From Curvularia sp. ZM96 (Eukaryota; Ascomycota; Dothideomycetes; Pleosporales; Pleosporaceae): a stretch of 64,000 nt of DNA. Below the pieces are notes generated by a model. The model saw nothing but the letters and a program-made list of their open reading frames with translations. It ran no database searches and had not been told where the DNA came from. Both the position numbers and the translations under genes were made by a program. This document shows positions 1 to 12,131 of this stretch, one piece after another (the stretch's first letter is position 1; each line of letters opens with the position of its first letter). Location: positions 2,232,001 through 2,296,000 of the forward strand of contig JAJGBQ010000001.1 of NCBI GenBank assembly GCA_022457065.1. The letters run 5' to 3'.

Positions 1-1779
1 TATTTACACTTTCATCATCATCTGCTTTGTTGATTATTCGCGTACTAACATAATGCAGGGATTTGCTGAAGACAAATGACGAAATATCACACTCAGCCAC
101 TAAGCGCTACTCATGGATAACGGCATCAGACATTGTTATACTGGAGGCACGCAGCGCCAGCCGTCCATCACGCACACGGCTTAGTGCGGATGAGTTGAGC
201 TGGTACAAAGCATAATACAGGCACGTATGTCAGAATTTCCTTCACCGCTATTGCTGACTTATTGTATTAGGGAGGCGTTACTATCAAGCAAGAGACAGAA
301 GCTCCCTCCCGAATCAAGCCTGAGAAGACTACGTACCATACGACGAGCGACCGCAAGACCACGACCCAACAAGATTGGCATGCACCAACAAAGAATAATC
401 AGTTTGGCAGGAACTTTCTGTCGAAAGCTGTGTTGCTGGCGACGGGCAATACAAGGCTCTTTGCTGCAGCATGCAAAGATAAGGTTATTGTATGTATAGA
501 CACCAGCATGCTGGTGGCCGATGGACTTCTAGGTACTTGTACCGAATGTGAGCATGGCTCTAGTAGACCTCGCTTTCTAGTGCTTGAAAAGGCTTTTCTT
601 GTAGGTGCTGCGTATCCCTGTGATGGGTGAATAGAGATAGGCTCTTGAAAAGTTTGGTTTGGGTTGGCAATGTCGAAGGTGATTCTAATATATATACCTT
701 TTACACACTTTCGTTTAATAGGTTGTGAGCATAATAAGACGCTTGTGTGATATGCCGAACAAGGTTTAGCTAGTGGCTGGGCTTTGATTATTGTAACAGT
801 GATTAAGTGGGAGCATGAGTGAGAATGACAAAAAGGAGGGTGCCTCCGCTGCTCATGTAAGTCTCCCCGACGCCCCAAGGTGCCCTGGTAGATACTGGAG
901 TCCCTACACTCTGCGGATATTCCCTGTCACTACCATTGTCTCGAGTAGTCACCTGCCAAGGCCACGAGTAGATCTGCTGACGCCCCATGTTCGGTGCAAA
1001 CTAAGAAAGGTTAGCATAAGCACGTCCGAGTCAGATCGCTAAAAACATAGTTACTATCTAGCTTTCCCAAATTGAGCAAGTTGAGACTCGCTATCCACGC
1101 CTATGATTGCCTACAAGTCTTCTATAACGACTAGTAATACTGGGAGGTTCGGGGCGAGGACGCTCTCGTTCTCTTTAGAGTTTTGTTCTTGCTGGTGCGG
1201 TGATTCTCGGATTGGGTTTCGTTGTCCGTGCGCTCGAAGAAAAGTAGGTCTCAATGTGGGACAAGGTGGGTTGTGATATGGCGCGGCACCATACATACGT
1301 ACTTGAGTATAGTCCCTGGGCTGGGATCCGCTACCTCAACTACCACGCCCCTCGCCTCACGCACCACCGCATTATGTGTCTATTGCCGCGCTGCACCAAC
1401 CTCCAGGCTCTACTGCACTTGACAAGTTTCATAACCCAACAAACAGACGTTCAGTTTCAAGAGTGGCGTTTGACTGTTTGGTTCGCAGTATATGTTGCGG
1501 GGGCTTCGGAGAATTGGGTGTAATAGTATCAGTAGGTCATTCCTAATTGGGTATAGCGTCTTGTAAGAGCCACTAGTCCCTTTTGGGCGGCTCCACTACA
1601 GTGACAGCGAAAAATGTAACGTCCATGCAATACAAGTTATTTTCGTCTTTTCCAAGCTAATCATTGCAATCTCTGTTTCCAAAGACACATTATCGTATTC
1701 AGAACTATCATTATATGGCTCGAGGTCGCTGAGATATCATATGACCTGACTTTGCTGCCATTTCTTCATAATCATAACC
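1..1779. other. intergenic, no supported gene
   Basis: Only short, overlapping reading frames with no recognisable motif or intron structure. The right end is the 3' flank of the minus-strand gene that stops at 1780. I see no tRNA and no repeat. Confidence 0.6.
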
Positions 1780-3519
1780 CTACTTCCAGAACTGGCCCTT
1801 GCCCCTCTTACGGCCCTTGACATCGCTCTGCTTGACGACAAAAACGCCTCGATCAATGGTATTAATTACGACGTAACCGGATTCAAACGTATAAGCTGAC
1901 CAGGTTCCGCCGTTCCAGAGAGCGTCACCGCCGCCAGGTTTGGTGTCGTCTCCAGGGTAAACGTCGAAATAAGCGATTTCCTTGATCTTGGAACCATCGG
2001 GGTAACGGGGAATAGAAGACACGTCCAGGATCCTCAACCCGGCCTGGTAGTTGGATTGATAGCTCAATCCCTCGTAAACGTACTGATTATGGTCAACACT
2101 CCGTGTGGTAGTCTTGTAGAGGCCGCTGATGAATGGTTTTTCGAGGTTCTGGATGTCGACGATGTAGGTGACCGCAAAACCGTCCTTGGCGGGCGAGTCG
2201 ACGGCAGTGCGGTTAGGGTCGATTTGGCCCTCATCAAGCTCATCGTCCATGACAATATGCGTCTGCCACATGGGGTCGGTGACCCAGCCTTGGTGGGTGT
2301 AGGAGGCTCCGACGTAGGGGGTGCGGGAGATGATGGCACCAGCATTGCCCATACCCTTCTTGTTCGTGACATCGTAGATGGTCAGAGTGTCCTCGTTGTA
2401 GCCGTAGCAAATGTCACGGCCGTAGTATTTCTTGTGGGGGCCCCGGTAGACGATGCACTGCAGGTCGTGGCAATATCCATCCTGGGCAGCGCATCCTTCG
2501 ACGTAAGGCTTCGAGGGATCTTCAAGGCTTATGAACATAGGACCCCCTGCACACGTATCATTGCGTCCAGGACGTCCGCCGGCACCGCAAGCCACGGCGT
2601 AGCCCTTTTCCTCGTTGGCGATGACGGTGTGTGTTCGTCCCTTGATGCCTTGGTTGATGTCGACGAGCGCCACGTCTTTGACCTTGTCAAAGGTGTAAGG
2701 CTTCTTGGGAGACAACTTGAGCAGCTTTTTCAAGTCAAACGTCTGTACGTGATGGCCTATTCCTTCAGATCCGACAATGAGAGTATCTCCAACGACCTTG
2801 ATCTCGCGCCAGATAACGGAGTCGTTCTGGGCTGGAAGACGACCCAGGTACTCAAGCTTACCCTCCCTGGTGACTTCAGAGAAAGAAGCACCATAGGTTT
2901 GGCCAATAGCAATCTGCAATAAAGGTTAGCACTGGAAGGGGGTGGTGGTGGTGGTGGTGGTGGTGTGGCGTCACGTGACATCTGACACGTGGTTGAGCCT
3001 CAGGGTCCATGCCATGTGCACTGAACCGCAGGGCCACCAACGAAGGACTGTGAAACCAACACTCTCAAACACCAAACACGGATGTACAGAATAACTCACA
3101 AATTCGCGGCCCGACTTGCTGGTCCATCCCCAGGAACCTGAGCCCTCTCCAACTGCGTCTCCGAGCTCGGCGTGCGTCTTGAAGTCATACATGTCAATAT
3201 TCTTGCATTTGTATGTTTGGTCAGCGTCGCCCTTGACGGCCTCAATGCGTCCGTTCTGGCACTTCAAAACGCCCTTGGAGGGACGCTTGCTGTCGAAGCC
3301 GTTCCACTTCTTGTTGTCGTATTTGCCAGCAGCGCGTTCCTTGGCCCATGCAGCCTGGACTTGTCAGTCTCCAGTCGTAGGGCAATGTGTTTTTCCTGAA
3401 CTCACCTCCTTCGAACTCATCATGAGCTCCATCACTTCTCCCGAGGCATATTGTTGACGAGTAAAGCCGCTGGCTGCGACCAAGGGCAGCAAGGCTGTGG
3501 AGATTGAAGCCCACTTCAT
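1780..3519 (-). CDS. secreted LVIVD/choice-of-anchor-like beta-propeller protein
   Basis: Three phase-0 exons: 3406-3519, 3100-3354 and 1780-2913, giving 500 aa. The start at 3519 gives MKWASISTALLPLVAASGF, a clear signal peptide, so the product is probably secreted. The body has short repeated strands of the LVIVD kind (for example GDTLIVGSEG, RILDVSSIP, GYVVINTIDRGVFVV). It also has Cys-containing segments around residues 220-290 (CAAQDGYCHDLQC) that probably form disulfides. This architecture resembles fungal proteins annotated as LVIVD-repeat or choice-of-anchor B proteins; no catalytic activity can be assigned. Donors are GTGAGT and acceptors CCAG/GCAG. The second intron holds a pure trinucleotide tract. 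The opposite strand has a long open frame (2056-2922), which is a shadow. Family assignment is by pattern only. Confidence 0.75.
2941..2964. repeat. (GGT)8 microsatellite in an intron
   Basis: Eight uninterrupted GGT units, read as CAC/ACC on the gene strand. They lie inside the second intron of the secreted LVIVD-like gene, about 27 nt upstream of its acceptor in transcript order, and so form part of the pyrimidine/CAC-rich stretch before the splice site. Confidence 0.9.
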
Positions 3520-5090
3520 GATGAAGAACACGACTGCAGATTGACTTGGGCAGTTGGGATGAGGCACCACATGGGAGCAAAGAGGTCTTTGTTATATACA
3601 CTTTCCCCGCTCGGTACTACATACGTCCATGATGGTCGCACCCTACATCCCGGCCAATATAGACCTTCCTATCGCAGATGCTCCGAAGATTAACATGGAT
3701 TCCAGCCGCACGCAGAGGTAACCATATGGCAACTGCAGGCGACGGTGTGCAACCATGTACTGGGCAAGCCTTGGCCTAGTCTTGGGAACAGGGTCTCCAA
3801 GCCAGACGCAATGGGTGCCGAGACTGACTCTATGCTTGGCCACGATTTAGGCCCCGGCAACGCATGGCAACGGGTATGCGGTCAGCTCCTAATGATGGAC
3901 TAGGGTGATAGCCTAGCCTGATGAGGCAGCTGCCAAGGCCAGCGGAATTACTTCTGTAGGTTGTTGACATTCGCAATCAACATCTCCAGAGGGCTGGAGA
4001 AGACGGGCCATTTCCAGCCGGCGAGAGCCATTAGCCGTGCTCGGTGATTACGAGCACCTTCCTTCCAAGGACGATGTGGCGAACATGACAACGCTGTTCG
4101 TGTAGGAGTAAGGCGAAAGCACTGACGCCACAAGGGCGCCTGATGACCTTATCGCAGAGGTAGGCAGGTCATCTACATAGGTGCAGACAATATCTATGCC
4201 CCAGGCTTGGCGTACGATGGGGGCGAGATGTGGAGGTAGGCCGAGGTGAGGTGTACGCGTTCATCGATGAGGGGAAAAAGTGGCATTGAGCCTTGTGAAC
4301 AGAGCGGGAACAACAAGGTTTCTTATGAGATTTTCAACTTAATTCAAGACACTACTAACACCAGTCAAATGAGCACATTCGAGACTGTATTTGAGCAGAA
4401 TTGAGCAGGTTCTTGGGAATGCAGCTGTAGGCTCAGGCTGATTGGCTCTCTGCGTGACAAGGTGCAGGTTGTGTGATCTGGCTAGCAACAAGTGCACCAT
4501 CTCCATGGGACCATTACCTGTTTACCTGGGATTCGGGTAGTTTTGGCCTGCCAGCCCAGTCGATCGAAAGTGGTTCTTCAAAGCTTGGAGTGCTTGAGTT
4601 GTGACACAATGAATGGATGTGTACTCTGCGTCGACTGAATTGGCCGGAGTAAAGCCGGCCCACCAAAGCATCTCAATGGACAATCAGAATCTCCAAAACA
4701 ACGTAAATAATACGTGATTAATTATATCCATAATCAAGAGCCTCCACAGTTCAAAACAGAGCCAGTCCCACAAGTTTCAGAGCTAGTAGTCATGTTTTGT
4801 CACAGTGGATGGCTCTCCTAGAAGAAACCGGACAATGGTGGCCTACGAAACCACGCTACCTTTAAATATAGCCAGATGTTCTACGACTTTACGTCTAAAA
4901 ATAGCTGTAAATGTCACAATTAGTTACTATTTACCATGCTCGAAGCTTGTCTTGGTAGCTGGGCTCATTTTGATTTTCTGGTTTTACTGGTTGTGGGAGG
5001 GGGAGTGGCTGCAAAGTGGTGTGTGGTAGGGCCAGGGTTTACCTATCCGGCTCTTCGTCCCTAAGAGTAGCACTCTCCCTCGACGCAACC
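3520..5090. other. intergenic, divergent promoter region
   Basis: About 1.6 kb between a minus-strand and a plus-strand gene. No supported gene. Reading frames are short and lack introns or motifs. The last 200 bases before 5091 carry AT-rich sequence and then the cyclin H 5' leader. Confidence 0.6.
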
Positions 5091-6424
5091 ATGAAGCTCA
5101 ACGAAGACGAGCTCTACCGAAGCTCGACGCAATACCGAAACTGGTCCTTTACCCGCGCGCAGCTTGCCGAGCAGCGCCTGAGGATCAACCTCCAGGCCAC
5201 CGAGCGCGTCAAGGCGAACCTTGCGCGCGTGCGAGCACAGCGCGCCCAGGATGCAGTAGACAACGACGGCGCGACCCCCAGCGCCGACAAAGAGAATGCG
5301 AGCGGATCGAATACGCCCAATCCGGGCATGCAGACAGCGACCGAGGTGAACTGCCTGACTGCAGAAGAGGAGCTGAAGATTGTCGACGAGTTTTGCGAGC
5401 GCGCCATAGCCCTGGGAAACCACTACAGCTTCCCGCTGAACGTCGTCGTACGCCACCACCCCATCGCCATTACGACTGAGCCACCATATTGACAGACTTT
5501 CAGGCAACATGCATCCAATTCATGCGCCGTTTTTACCTCTACAACTCGCCCATGACCTATCACGTCAACACCATTCTGCGCACCATCATGTTCATGGCCA
5601 CAAAGATTGAGCTCTTCAACATTCACGTCTCCCAATACGCAGAAGGTGCCGGACGCAATGTAACCGCGGAAGACGTCCTCGCGCCCGAATACATCATCAT
5701 GCAAGGACTGCGATACAACCTTGATGTGCGACACCCCTTCCGCGCCCTCAAGGCTGGCCACATGGAGATGCTGGAAATGGTGCATGGAAAGTACCAGGGT
5801 CCAATTCAAGACATGACGGCAAAGGACGTGCAGACAAAGATTCTGTCATTACCCGCCAAAACTGGTGGCACGGCCATCAAGATGCCAGAGAAGAAGGTCG
5901 AAGAGCGGATTCATGCCGCCTACGGCACTGCGACGAATACACTCCGTACGATTGCCGTGCTTACGGACGCCTACTTCCTCTACACACCGTCCCAAATCTG
6001 GCTTTCAGCCCACCTTCTCGCGGATGAGCCCCTCACTTTATTCTATCTCTCCACCAAACTCCCCCAGTCACATCCCCACCATGCTAAACTTATATCTACC
6101 CTGCGCTCCTGCGCCTCTCTCATCTCCAACCACCGCCTTTACGTCAACAACACGCTCCCTGCTGCCGAAAGAGACGCTCGCGAAGCCAAACACAAAGCCG
6201 AGGTCAAGGCTCTTGTGCAAAAGTTAAAGAACTGTCGCGACCCAGACAAGGTCGATCTTGTCAAGCTGAATCAGGCCCAAAAGCGAGACGCTGTCCAGGG
6301 CGATGCGCTAGAGGAGAGCAAAGCTAAAAGAAGGAAGCTTGCGCGAGAGGGATATGAGAAGGAATCTGATGCTTTCTGGGGGCCTGAATTGGTCAAGGCC
6401 GATAAGGCTGAGAAGAAGGAATAG
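5091..6424 (+). CDS. CCL1: cyclin H / CCL1, TFIIH kinase cyclin
   Basis: Two exons, 5091-5447 and 5504-6424 (425 aa), joined in phase 0 by a 56-nt intron (GTACGC donor, TTTCAG acceptor). The junction reads PLNVV|ATCIQFMRRFYL, matching the first helix of the cyclin box in cyclin H. An earlier AG at 5494-5495 would break the frame. N-terminal SSTQYRNWSF is typical of CCL1 (yeast) and cyclin H. Two cyclin folds span about residues 85-300, followed by a charged Lys/Arg-rich tail. Cyclin H partners Cdk7/Kin28 in TFIIK to phosphorylate the RNA polymerase II CTD, and acts in CDK activation in some lineages. The start at 5091 is the first ATG after a short leader and gives the conserved MKLNEDELYRSS. 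The N-terminal insert rich in Ala, Asp and Ser (about 55-75) is not conserved and probably disordered. Confidence 0.93.
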
Positions 6425-7926
6425 GCAGTCAGTTTTTCTTCCTTTGGGATGAATGTATCATCGCAATGTACGAGCAAGATTGGGATTTATTACATAATCA
6501 GTACTCTTAGATTATTGGCGTTTACAGGGAAACAAAAGGTTACTAATGATACCATGACGCAAAACTCATTTTCAAAATGAGTGCTGGCGTTTGGCTGAAG
6601 CAGGATTTGTAACAATACACCTTTCTTCTATGCACATATCTAGGAATACGAAGCCGTGGTATTCTATCTAATTTGGTGATGCAGTAGTGGTCCTTTAAAG
6701 AATCATTCTTGGGACTGCAACTTCTATCGACTGCTGCTTGTTGTGATCGCGACAGTTGATCGAAAAGAGCCCATCGAAAAGTGGCTGGCCGTGTACACTG
6801 GATCAACACACAGCACTTACTCACATTGCCACATGCCTAAGATCTGACGAAAACAACATTTAGAATTGAATACTTAAACCACTTAGAAAGTAGAAGAAAG
6901 CAACCCGACATCTAAAATCTCAGCGACGCGACATATGGGCATATGTGGAGCAACTTCCTAATTAGGCAAGTATTGTAAAAACAAGTGTGGTTTCTAGCAA
7001 TGATGTTGATGACAGTTGAAAGACCCGTTCGGTTTCAACATTCCAATTTCCAACAGCTTACTTAAGCAGAACACTACTCGGCTCTGCACCCCGAAAGCCA
7101 ATAAAATCACAAGACCAAAGCAGGGCAACTCGCAGCACTCAGGCACAAGTATTCCAACCACCCAAGTCTTTCATCGCACTTTTGTCTCGTCTCCTCCATA
7201 CAAGCATCTCATGCGCAGCTCCATGTGCGTATTCTCCCAACTCCATGCCTCCCAAAAGCCCATCAAACATCCTTCCAAGCCGCCACTCCCTTCCATGTCG
7301 TCATACTCCAAACAACCAAACACCCCCCTTCGGCACACCTACTCTTCGCACAGCACCCACACACGCACACGCCCCATCTTATCTCCTTCTCTCCATTTTT
7401 CTTTCTATGCCTTGCACCAACCTTATCAAGCAAAAATCCACATACACACACAATAACCCACATTCCCCTTTTGTCCACCAATCGCTTCGGCAATCTAAAT
7501 CCAACATGCCGCAAGTGGTAACAAAGCAGCTTCAGGTGTTGATTACAGTGGGCTCTTCCGCTTGTTCCCCGGCGGATCCCCATTCCCCTTGCTGGGTTTT
7601 TCGCTGCTTGCAGGTGCTTTGTTCCTGGTTGGATTGGCGTATGCCTGGCTTTGTTACGCGGCGATTCTTGTTCCCTGTTTTCGGATCCTTTTCCTTTTCC
7701 CCGCCTCACGTGCATCACCACCAGCAGCTCTTGGTATTGTTGATCACGGGATAGTCACAATATCCTGTGGACAGAACGACTTCCAATAATATGCAAGGAC
7801 AAGCTTTTGAATTTCTACATCGGTGTTGCACTACGTGCAGCTAGCTGATTGAAAAAATACCCGGATACCACCACCCCAAACGCCAGTCATGCAATCATAA
7901 GTGGAGCATTTCTGTACCAGACCAGC
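6425..7926. other. intergenic; pyrimidine/CA-rich stretch and a hydrophobic small ORF
   Basis: No confident gene. Bases 7180-7500 are strongly C/T/A-rich with few G, like a fungal promoter or leader. Just downstream, 7562-7789 (+) has a 75-codon frame from a non-ATG codon encoding a hydrophobic segment (LLGFSLLAGALFLVGLAYAW). It could be the last exon of a small membrane protein starting at the ATG at 7506, but no intron pair I tried joins the two in frame. Confidence 0.35.
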
Positions 7927-10039
7927 TCAGTCAACGTACTCTGATCTCACCTTCTTCGCTTTCCTCTTGTTCGCCTTGAAATGCTTTTTGCTGTTCATCT
8001 TCATCTCCGAAGGATCGACATCCTGCTCCAGCGCTGCCATCATCTTGGCTTTCCTGCCGCTCAGCTCTTTGCCCTGTTCGCTGTGCTTATAGTGAAATGG
8101 CTGGCTGACCTTGGCCATTCCTTGTCCTGGGCCAAAGAAACGCTTGTCCATGCGCTGCGTCTTTTCACCTTGGATAGGTACGCCGCCGTCAAAATCGTCA
8201 TCCATAAGTGATCCTTCCGCATGAGACGCGCCTGCGAGAGACATGCTGTCAGAGACGTTGGCAAGAGGGTGATGGCGACGCTTGGCAGGCAGATGGTTGG
8301 CATCGTAGAGTTCGCGGTTAAAATACTTCTCGTCAATGGGAGGCTCAGTCGGAGGCGGGTGGCAGAACAAGATCTTGCCCTTGACATAGTCCTTTAGGAT
8401 GTAACGCGCGGCTCGCGATTCGTCTGGTTGTCCTAGACCTTGGGTGGAGAAGCCTCTAGCAATGGCAAAGGCGCGAAGTAATTCTTCAGAGGTAGGGACA
8501 CCAGTGCCACCCTCCTCGAGCGGGCGAGGATGCATCTTCATTCCATAGAGCGCCTCGAGGAATCGCTGTGGAATTCGTCTGGCAACAAGACCTGCAGGGC
8601 CAGTGTATTCTCGCAGTTGATCGATTGGAAGGACACCTGCACATACTAGCTCGGCCTTGGTCGTTGCAAAATTGGGGAATACAAGACCAGGGCAATCACA
8701 CAAGACAACCCTGTCGCTGAGATGGATAGTCTGGAAGTGCTTCGTCTTTCCTGGTGTTGCAGACACAGACACCTTCTTTGCGCCGATTAAAGCGTTGATT
8801 GTGGACGACTTTCCAACATTGGGGTAACCGACGAGACCAATGGATGTCTTGCGAGGTTCGCCATTTGGGCCCGTGTCGATATCTGGTGCATGCTGCAGGA
8901 ACAGCGCTTCGAGATCTTCTGTTGTAAGTATCCGCGTCCGCTCGTCACCATCAGCTTCGGCGCTGCTCTGGCCAGGAACATCGACAGTCTCTTCATCCAC
9001 CCACTTTTCCTTCTCTTCTTGCTTGTCTTGTAGGTCAATTTTCTTAGCCTCCTTTGCAAGCTTGTCGTCCTCTGAGTCAACATCCTCCTCACTACCGTCT
9101 TCATCCTCGTAGTCCTCTGAATCGCCTGATTCGTCGCTTGGCTCTGCCAATCCACGAGCCTCGTTCATCTCCTTGGCCAATTCGGCTGAAAAGAACTTGA
9201 AATTGATGCCGGCCTCAGTAAAGTAGTTGGCCCAAATCGTTCGTTGCTCGAGCGTCATCATATCGGCCTTGTTGACCAGCAGCAAATTGTTCTTCTTGGG
9301 GTCCACCTCCTTGACGTAGTCCTCCAAATCCTCGGATCGAAACATGAGCGGGTTTCGGGCATCCACAATTTGAACTACGAGGTCGGATCGTTCAATAACA
9401 CGCCACAACTGCCTCCAGACCTCGAGATTGCGCTCGAATGGTGTCATGAGCAAGTCGTTGTTCTCTTGCAGCTCCGCCAAGCCTCTTCGCCACTGTAGCA
9501 GCGCTCCTCTCTCCAATTCATCCAACTCTTGCGGGGTGGTCTGCGCATCCCACTTTGGTCGCCTCGGCACAGTCAATCTATTCCTGTTCTCCTTGTGTTT
9601 CCGAGCGACGTTGCGCTCCTCAGCCGCTGACAGGAGATACGGGTTCTTCTGGTCCTTGTGTATGATCTTGACGTTGTTCATCTTCTCAGCCGTGAAGTCG
9701 GTACCAGCCAATTCTGCGGTCGAAAGAAAGTCGTCAAGAGCGCCTTGTTCGGTGACGGAGCGCATCTTTACCCATGCCGCCTCCTTCTTATCATTGGTAA
9801 TGTACTGTAGACGTTAGCATGCGATATTTCATGAGTTTTCTGAACGGCAATCTCTTCTCCGCAACTTTGCGACAGCCTCAAACCTAAACTTCACATACCT
9901 TTTCGCCATTTTGGCCTGTACGCTCGATTCCCTGGTTAAAGTTGCCCCTCCGCATATCAGCGCCTTTACCCTTGCTGAACCGGTCGTTCATCAGGCTGTT
10001 GCCCAGCCCGACGCTCTTCTTGGACTTTGCGAGCACCAT
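7927..10039 (-). CDS. LSG1: LSG1, circularly permuted GTPase for 60S export-factor release
   Basis: Two exons, 9899-10039 and 7927-9804 (672 aa), phase 0, with a GTATGT donor and a CTACAG acceptor. The product begins MVLAKSKKSVGLGNSLMNDR, the conserved LSG1 N-terminus. GTPase motifs occur in permuted order: G4 (VNKAD) comes before the P-loop G1 (GYPNVGKSST) and G3 (DCPGL), which is diagnostic of the YlqF/LSG1 class. An acidic, Glu/Asp-rich insert lies between G4 and G1, as in yeast Lsg1. The Lys/Arg-rich C-terminus (KKHFKANKRKAKK) fits ribosome binding. LSG1 is a cytoplasmic GTPase that removes Nmd3 from pre-60S subunits. It is head-to-head with LTV1, a 40S assembly factor, with 244 bp between start codons. 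Confidence 0.95.
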
Positions 10040-10283
10040 GATTGCTGGTGACTCCGATAATGTGTGATTGTGGTGTTTTGTCCCAGAAGAGGGGTTGTGA
10101 GTCGGAGGAGAAAGTTGCGAGCCAAAAGTTGCCCCACGTCATTCACTGGTTCCACTCGCCTAAATTATTTTTTGAGCGCCCGACGCCAAAGACCCTTTCG
10201 TTTGTAAGCGCGATTCCCCAGACTTCCACCGCCAACAGTTGCCACTTGCAAAACACACCTCGAGTCACACCAGATTTTGCAAG
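10040..10283. promoter_or_regulatory. shared divergent promoter of LSG1 and LTV1
   Basis: This 244-bp gap is all that separates the start codons of two ribosome-assembly genes on opposite strands, so their promoters must overlap or be one element. I did not identify a specific factor site with confidence. Confidence 0.6.
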
Positions 10284-11794
10284 ATGCCTCGCCGAAAGTT
10301 CATGTAAGCACACAAATTGCGCTTGTTGCGATACCCCACTGACCCCGCGACAGCGATAAGAAAACAGCGACCAATTTCCGCCTCGTCCACCGTGCCCAAA
10401 ATGATCCGCGCATCCACGATGAAGACGCCCCGCAGATGGTCTTTGCCGAGACCATTGCGCCAAACCAACGCGAAGTATCAGAGCCTGCAGGAAGTTCGCG
10501 GGCGTCGCAATATTCGGCTGCGACAGGACGAAGCAAGATCAAGTCGAGACGTGATCTAGAGAGCGAGTATGGGTCCAAAGTGCGGAGCAACGAGGGTGAA
10601 GCAGCCAACTATGGCATTTTCTACGATGACACCGAATACGACTACATGCAGCACATGCGCGACTTGGGCTCTGGCGGAGGCGATGCATACTTTGTCGAGG
10701 CTAAGCCTGAGAAGAAGGGAAAGCAGAAGATGGACTTGGCCGACATGCTGCGAGACGCCTCTCTGAACGACAGCAGAAGCCAGGCGGATATGAGTGTGAG
10801 CAGCAACATCAGCAGCGTGAGCGACCTGTTTGGCGAGGACATGGCGCCATCAGAGTTTGTACGCAAAACAACGTACCAGGACCAGCAGAACATCCCAGAC
10901 GCCATTGCAGGTTTCCAGCCCGACATGGACCCTAGGCTGCGGGAAGTGCTCGAGGCGCTCGAGGATGAGGCATATGTTGACGACGAGGAAGACTTTTTCA
11001 ATGAGCTGGCGAAAGACGGCTATGAGGTTGACCAAAGGGAATGGGACGCTAGTGTCGATTTCGAAGATGACGACAGAAACACCATGGACCGCTTCCTCGA
11101 CGAAGAAGATGCCGGCTGGGAAACTGACGACACGATCAAAGCGTCGTCGCCCAAACCTAAGGCGAAGAAGCCATCCGAGGACCCAACCGACCCTTCATCC
11201 CTTCCCGCGCCTGACGCCGCGCCAGCACCCGCAGACGCAGAAGACATGGCGTACCTGAAGGAATTCAAGAAATTCAAGGAAGATGTCAAAGCTGCCAAAC
11301 CCAACAAGCCCGCCGCACCTTCAGACGCACAATCCTTCATCACAGGCGCCTCAGCCCTGACCTCTGGCGGTCGCAAGAAGAAGCGCAAAGGCGCCCTTAC
11401 CTCGACTTCAGGGTACTCCATGTCATCTTCTGCGCTCCACCGCACCGAAGGCCTCACCCTGCTCGACCAGCGCTTCGACAAAATCGAAGAGGAATATGCC
11501 GACGACACCTTTGACTTCCCCGACGACGCCTCCATGGTCTCCGGCATGAGCAAAGTCAGCGGCGTCACGGGCATCAGCCAGTGGTCTACCACCAGCAGCC
11601 AGGCCCCGCCTCTCCTCCGCTCAGATTTCGACAGCATCATGGACGATTTCCTGGGTAGCCACCATACGCAGGGTAAGCGGAGAGTCAAGCGTGGGAAGCA
11701 GCAGAGCGGAATTGAGCAGCTTGAGGAGGTGCGGAAGGGGTTGGGCGCGCCAATTGTTAAGCCCAAGGATCATTTCAGTGTGTTGAAGGCTTAG
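10284..11794 (+). CDS. LTV1: LTV1, 40S ribosome assembly factor
   Basis: Two exons, 10284-10303 and 10354-11794 (486 aa). The 20-nt first exon (MPRRKF plus two bases of an Ile codon) joins across a 50-nt intron (GTAAGC donor, GACAG acceptor) to give MPRRKFIDKKTATNFRLVHR. This matches the LTV1 N-terminus (KKxAxxFxLVHRSQxDP). Long acidic segments, a FFNEL/DDEED stretch and the C-terminal basic part (KRRVKRGKQQSGIEQL) also match the family. LTV1 is a phosphoprotein on pre-40S particles that is released after phosphorylation and helps position Rps3. Two Lys-rich and Pro/Ala-rich linkers near the middle look disordered. It is divergent from LSG1. Confidence 0.93.
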
Positions 11795-12131
11795 GTGTGT
11801 GTGAATGTTTGCATGGAATGGCGTTTTGGGCGGTGTGGGTATATACGGGAAAATGATGGGATAGGGCTTATTTACGTAGATACACTGCATGTCGAAATGA
11901 GACTTTAACGACCGAGATGATATGCGTTTCTTTTTTTTCAACTGTTTTGTGTTGCTCTGAGCCAAGTGAATTCATTCATAGCACGGAAAGTTTTCTGAAA
12001 TAGTATAGTATTCATTGATTCATTTAACGATTCGTCAACATCATAATATATACACCCATTCTTCCAAGGCTCATCACACGCCATCGTAGTCTCTCAAATC
12101 CCACAGAATTCTCTTCTTCTTCCCTCCCCAT
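11795..12131. other. convergent 3' flank
   Basis: Short AT-rich gap between the 3' ends of LTV1 (+) and the acid-phosphatase-like gene (-). It contains the 3' UTRs of both and nothing else that I can see. Confidence 0.6.

Noticed and set aside
2056..2922. Long plus-strand open frame of 288 codons
   Set aside because: It lies exactly antisense to exon 3 of the secreted LVIVD-like gene, begins at a non-conserved position and has low-complexity Val/Asp-rich content. It is a codon-bias shadow.
5448..5495. 48-nt intron in cyclin H ending at the first AG
   Set aside because: It shifts the frame. The AG at 5502-5503 restores the conserved cyclin-box helix.
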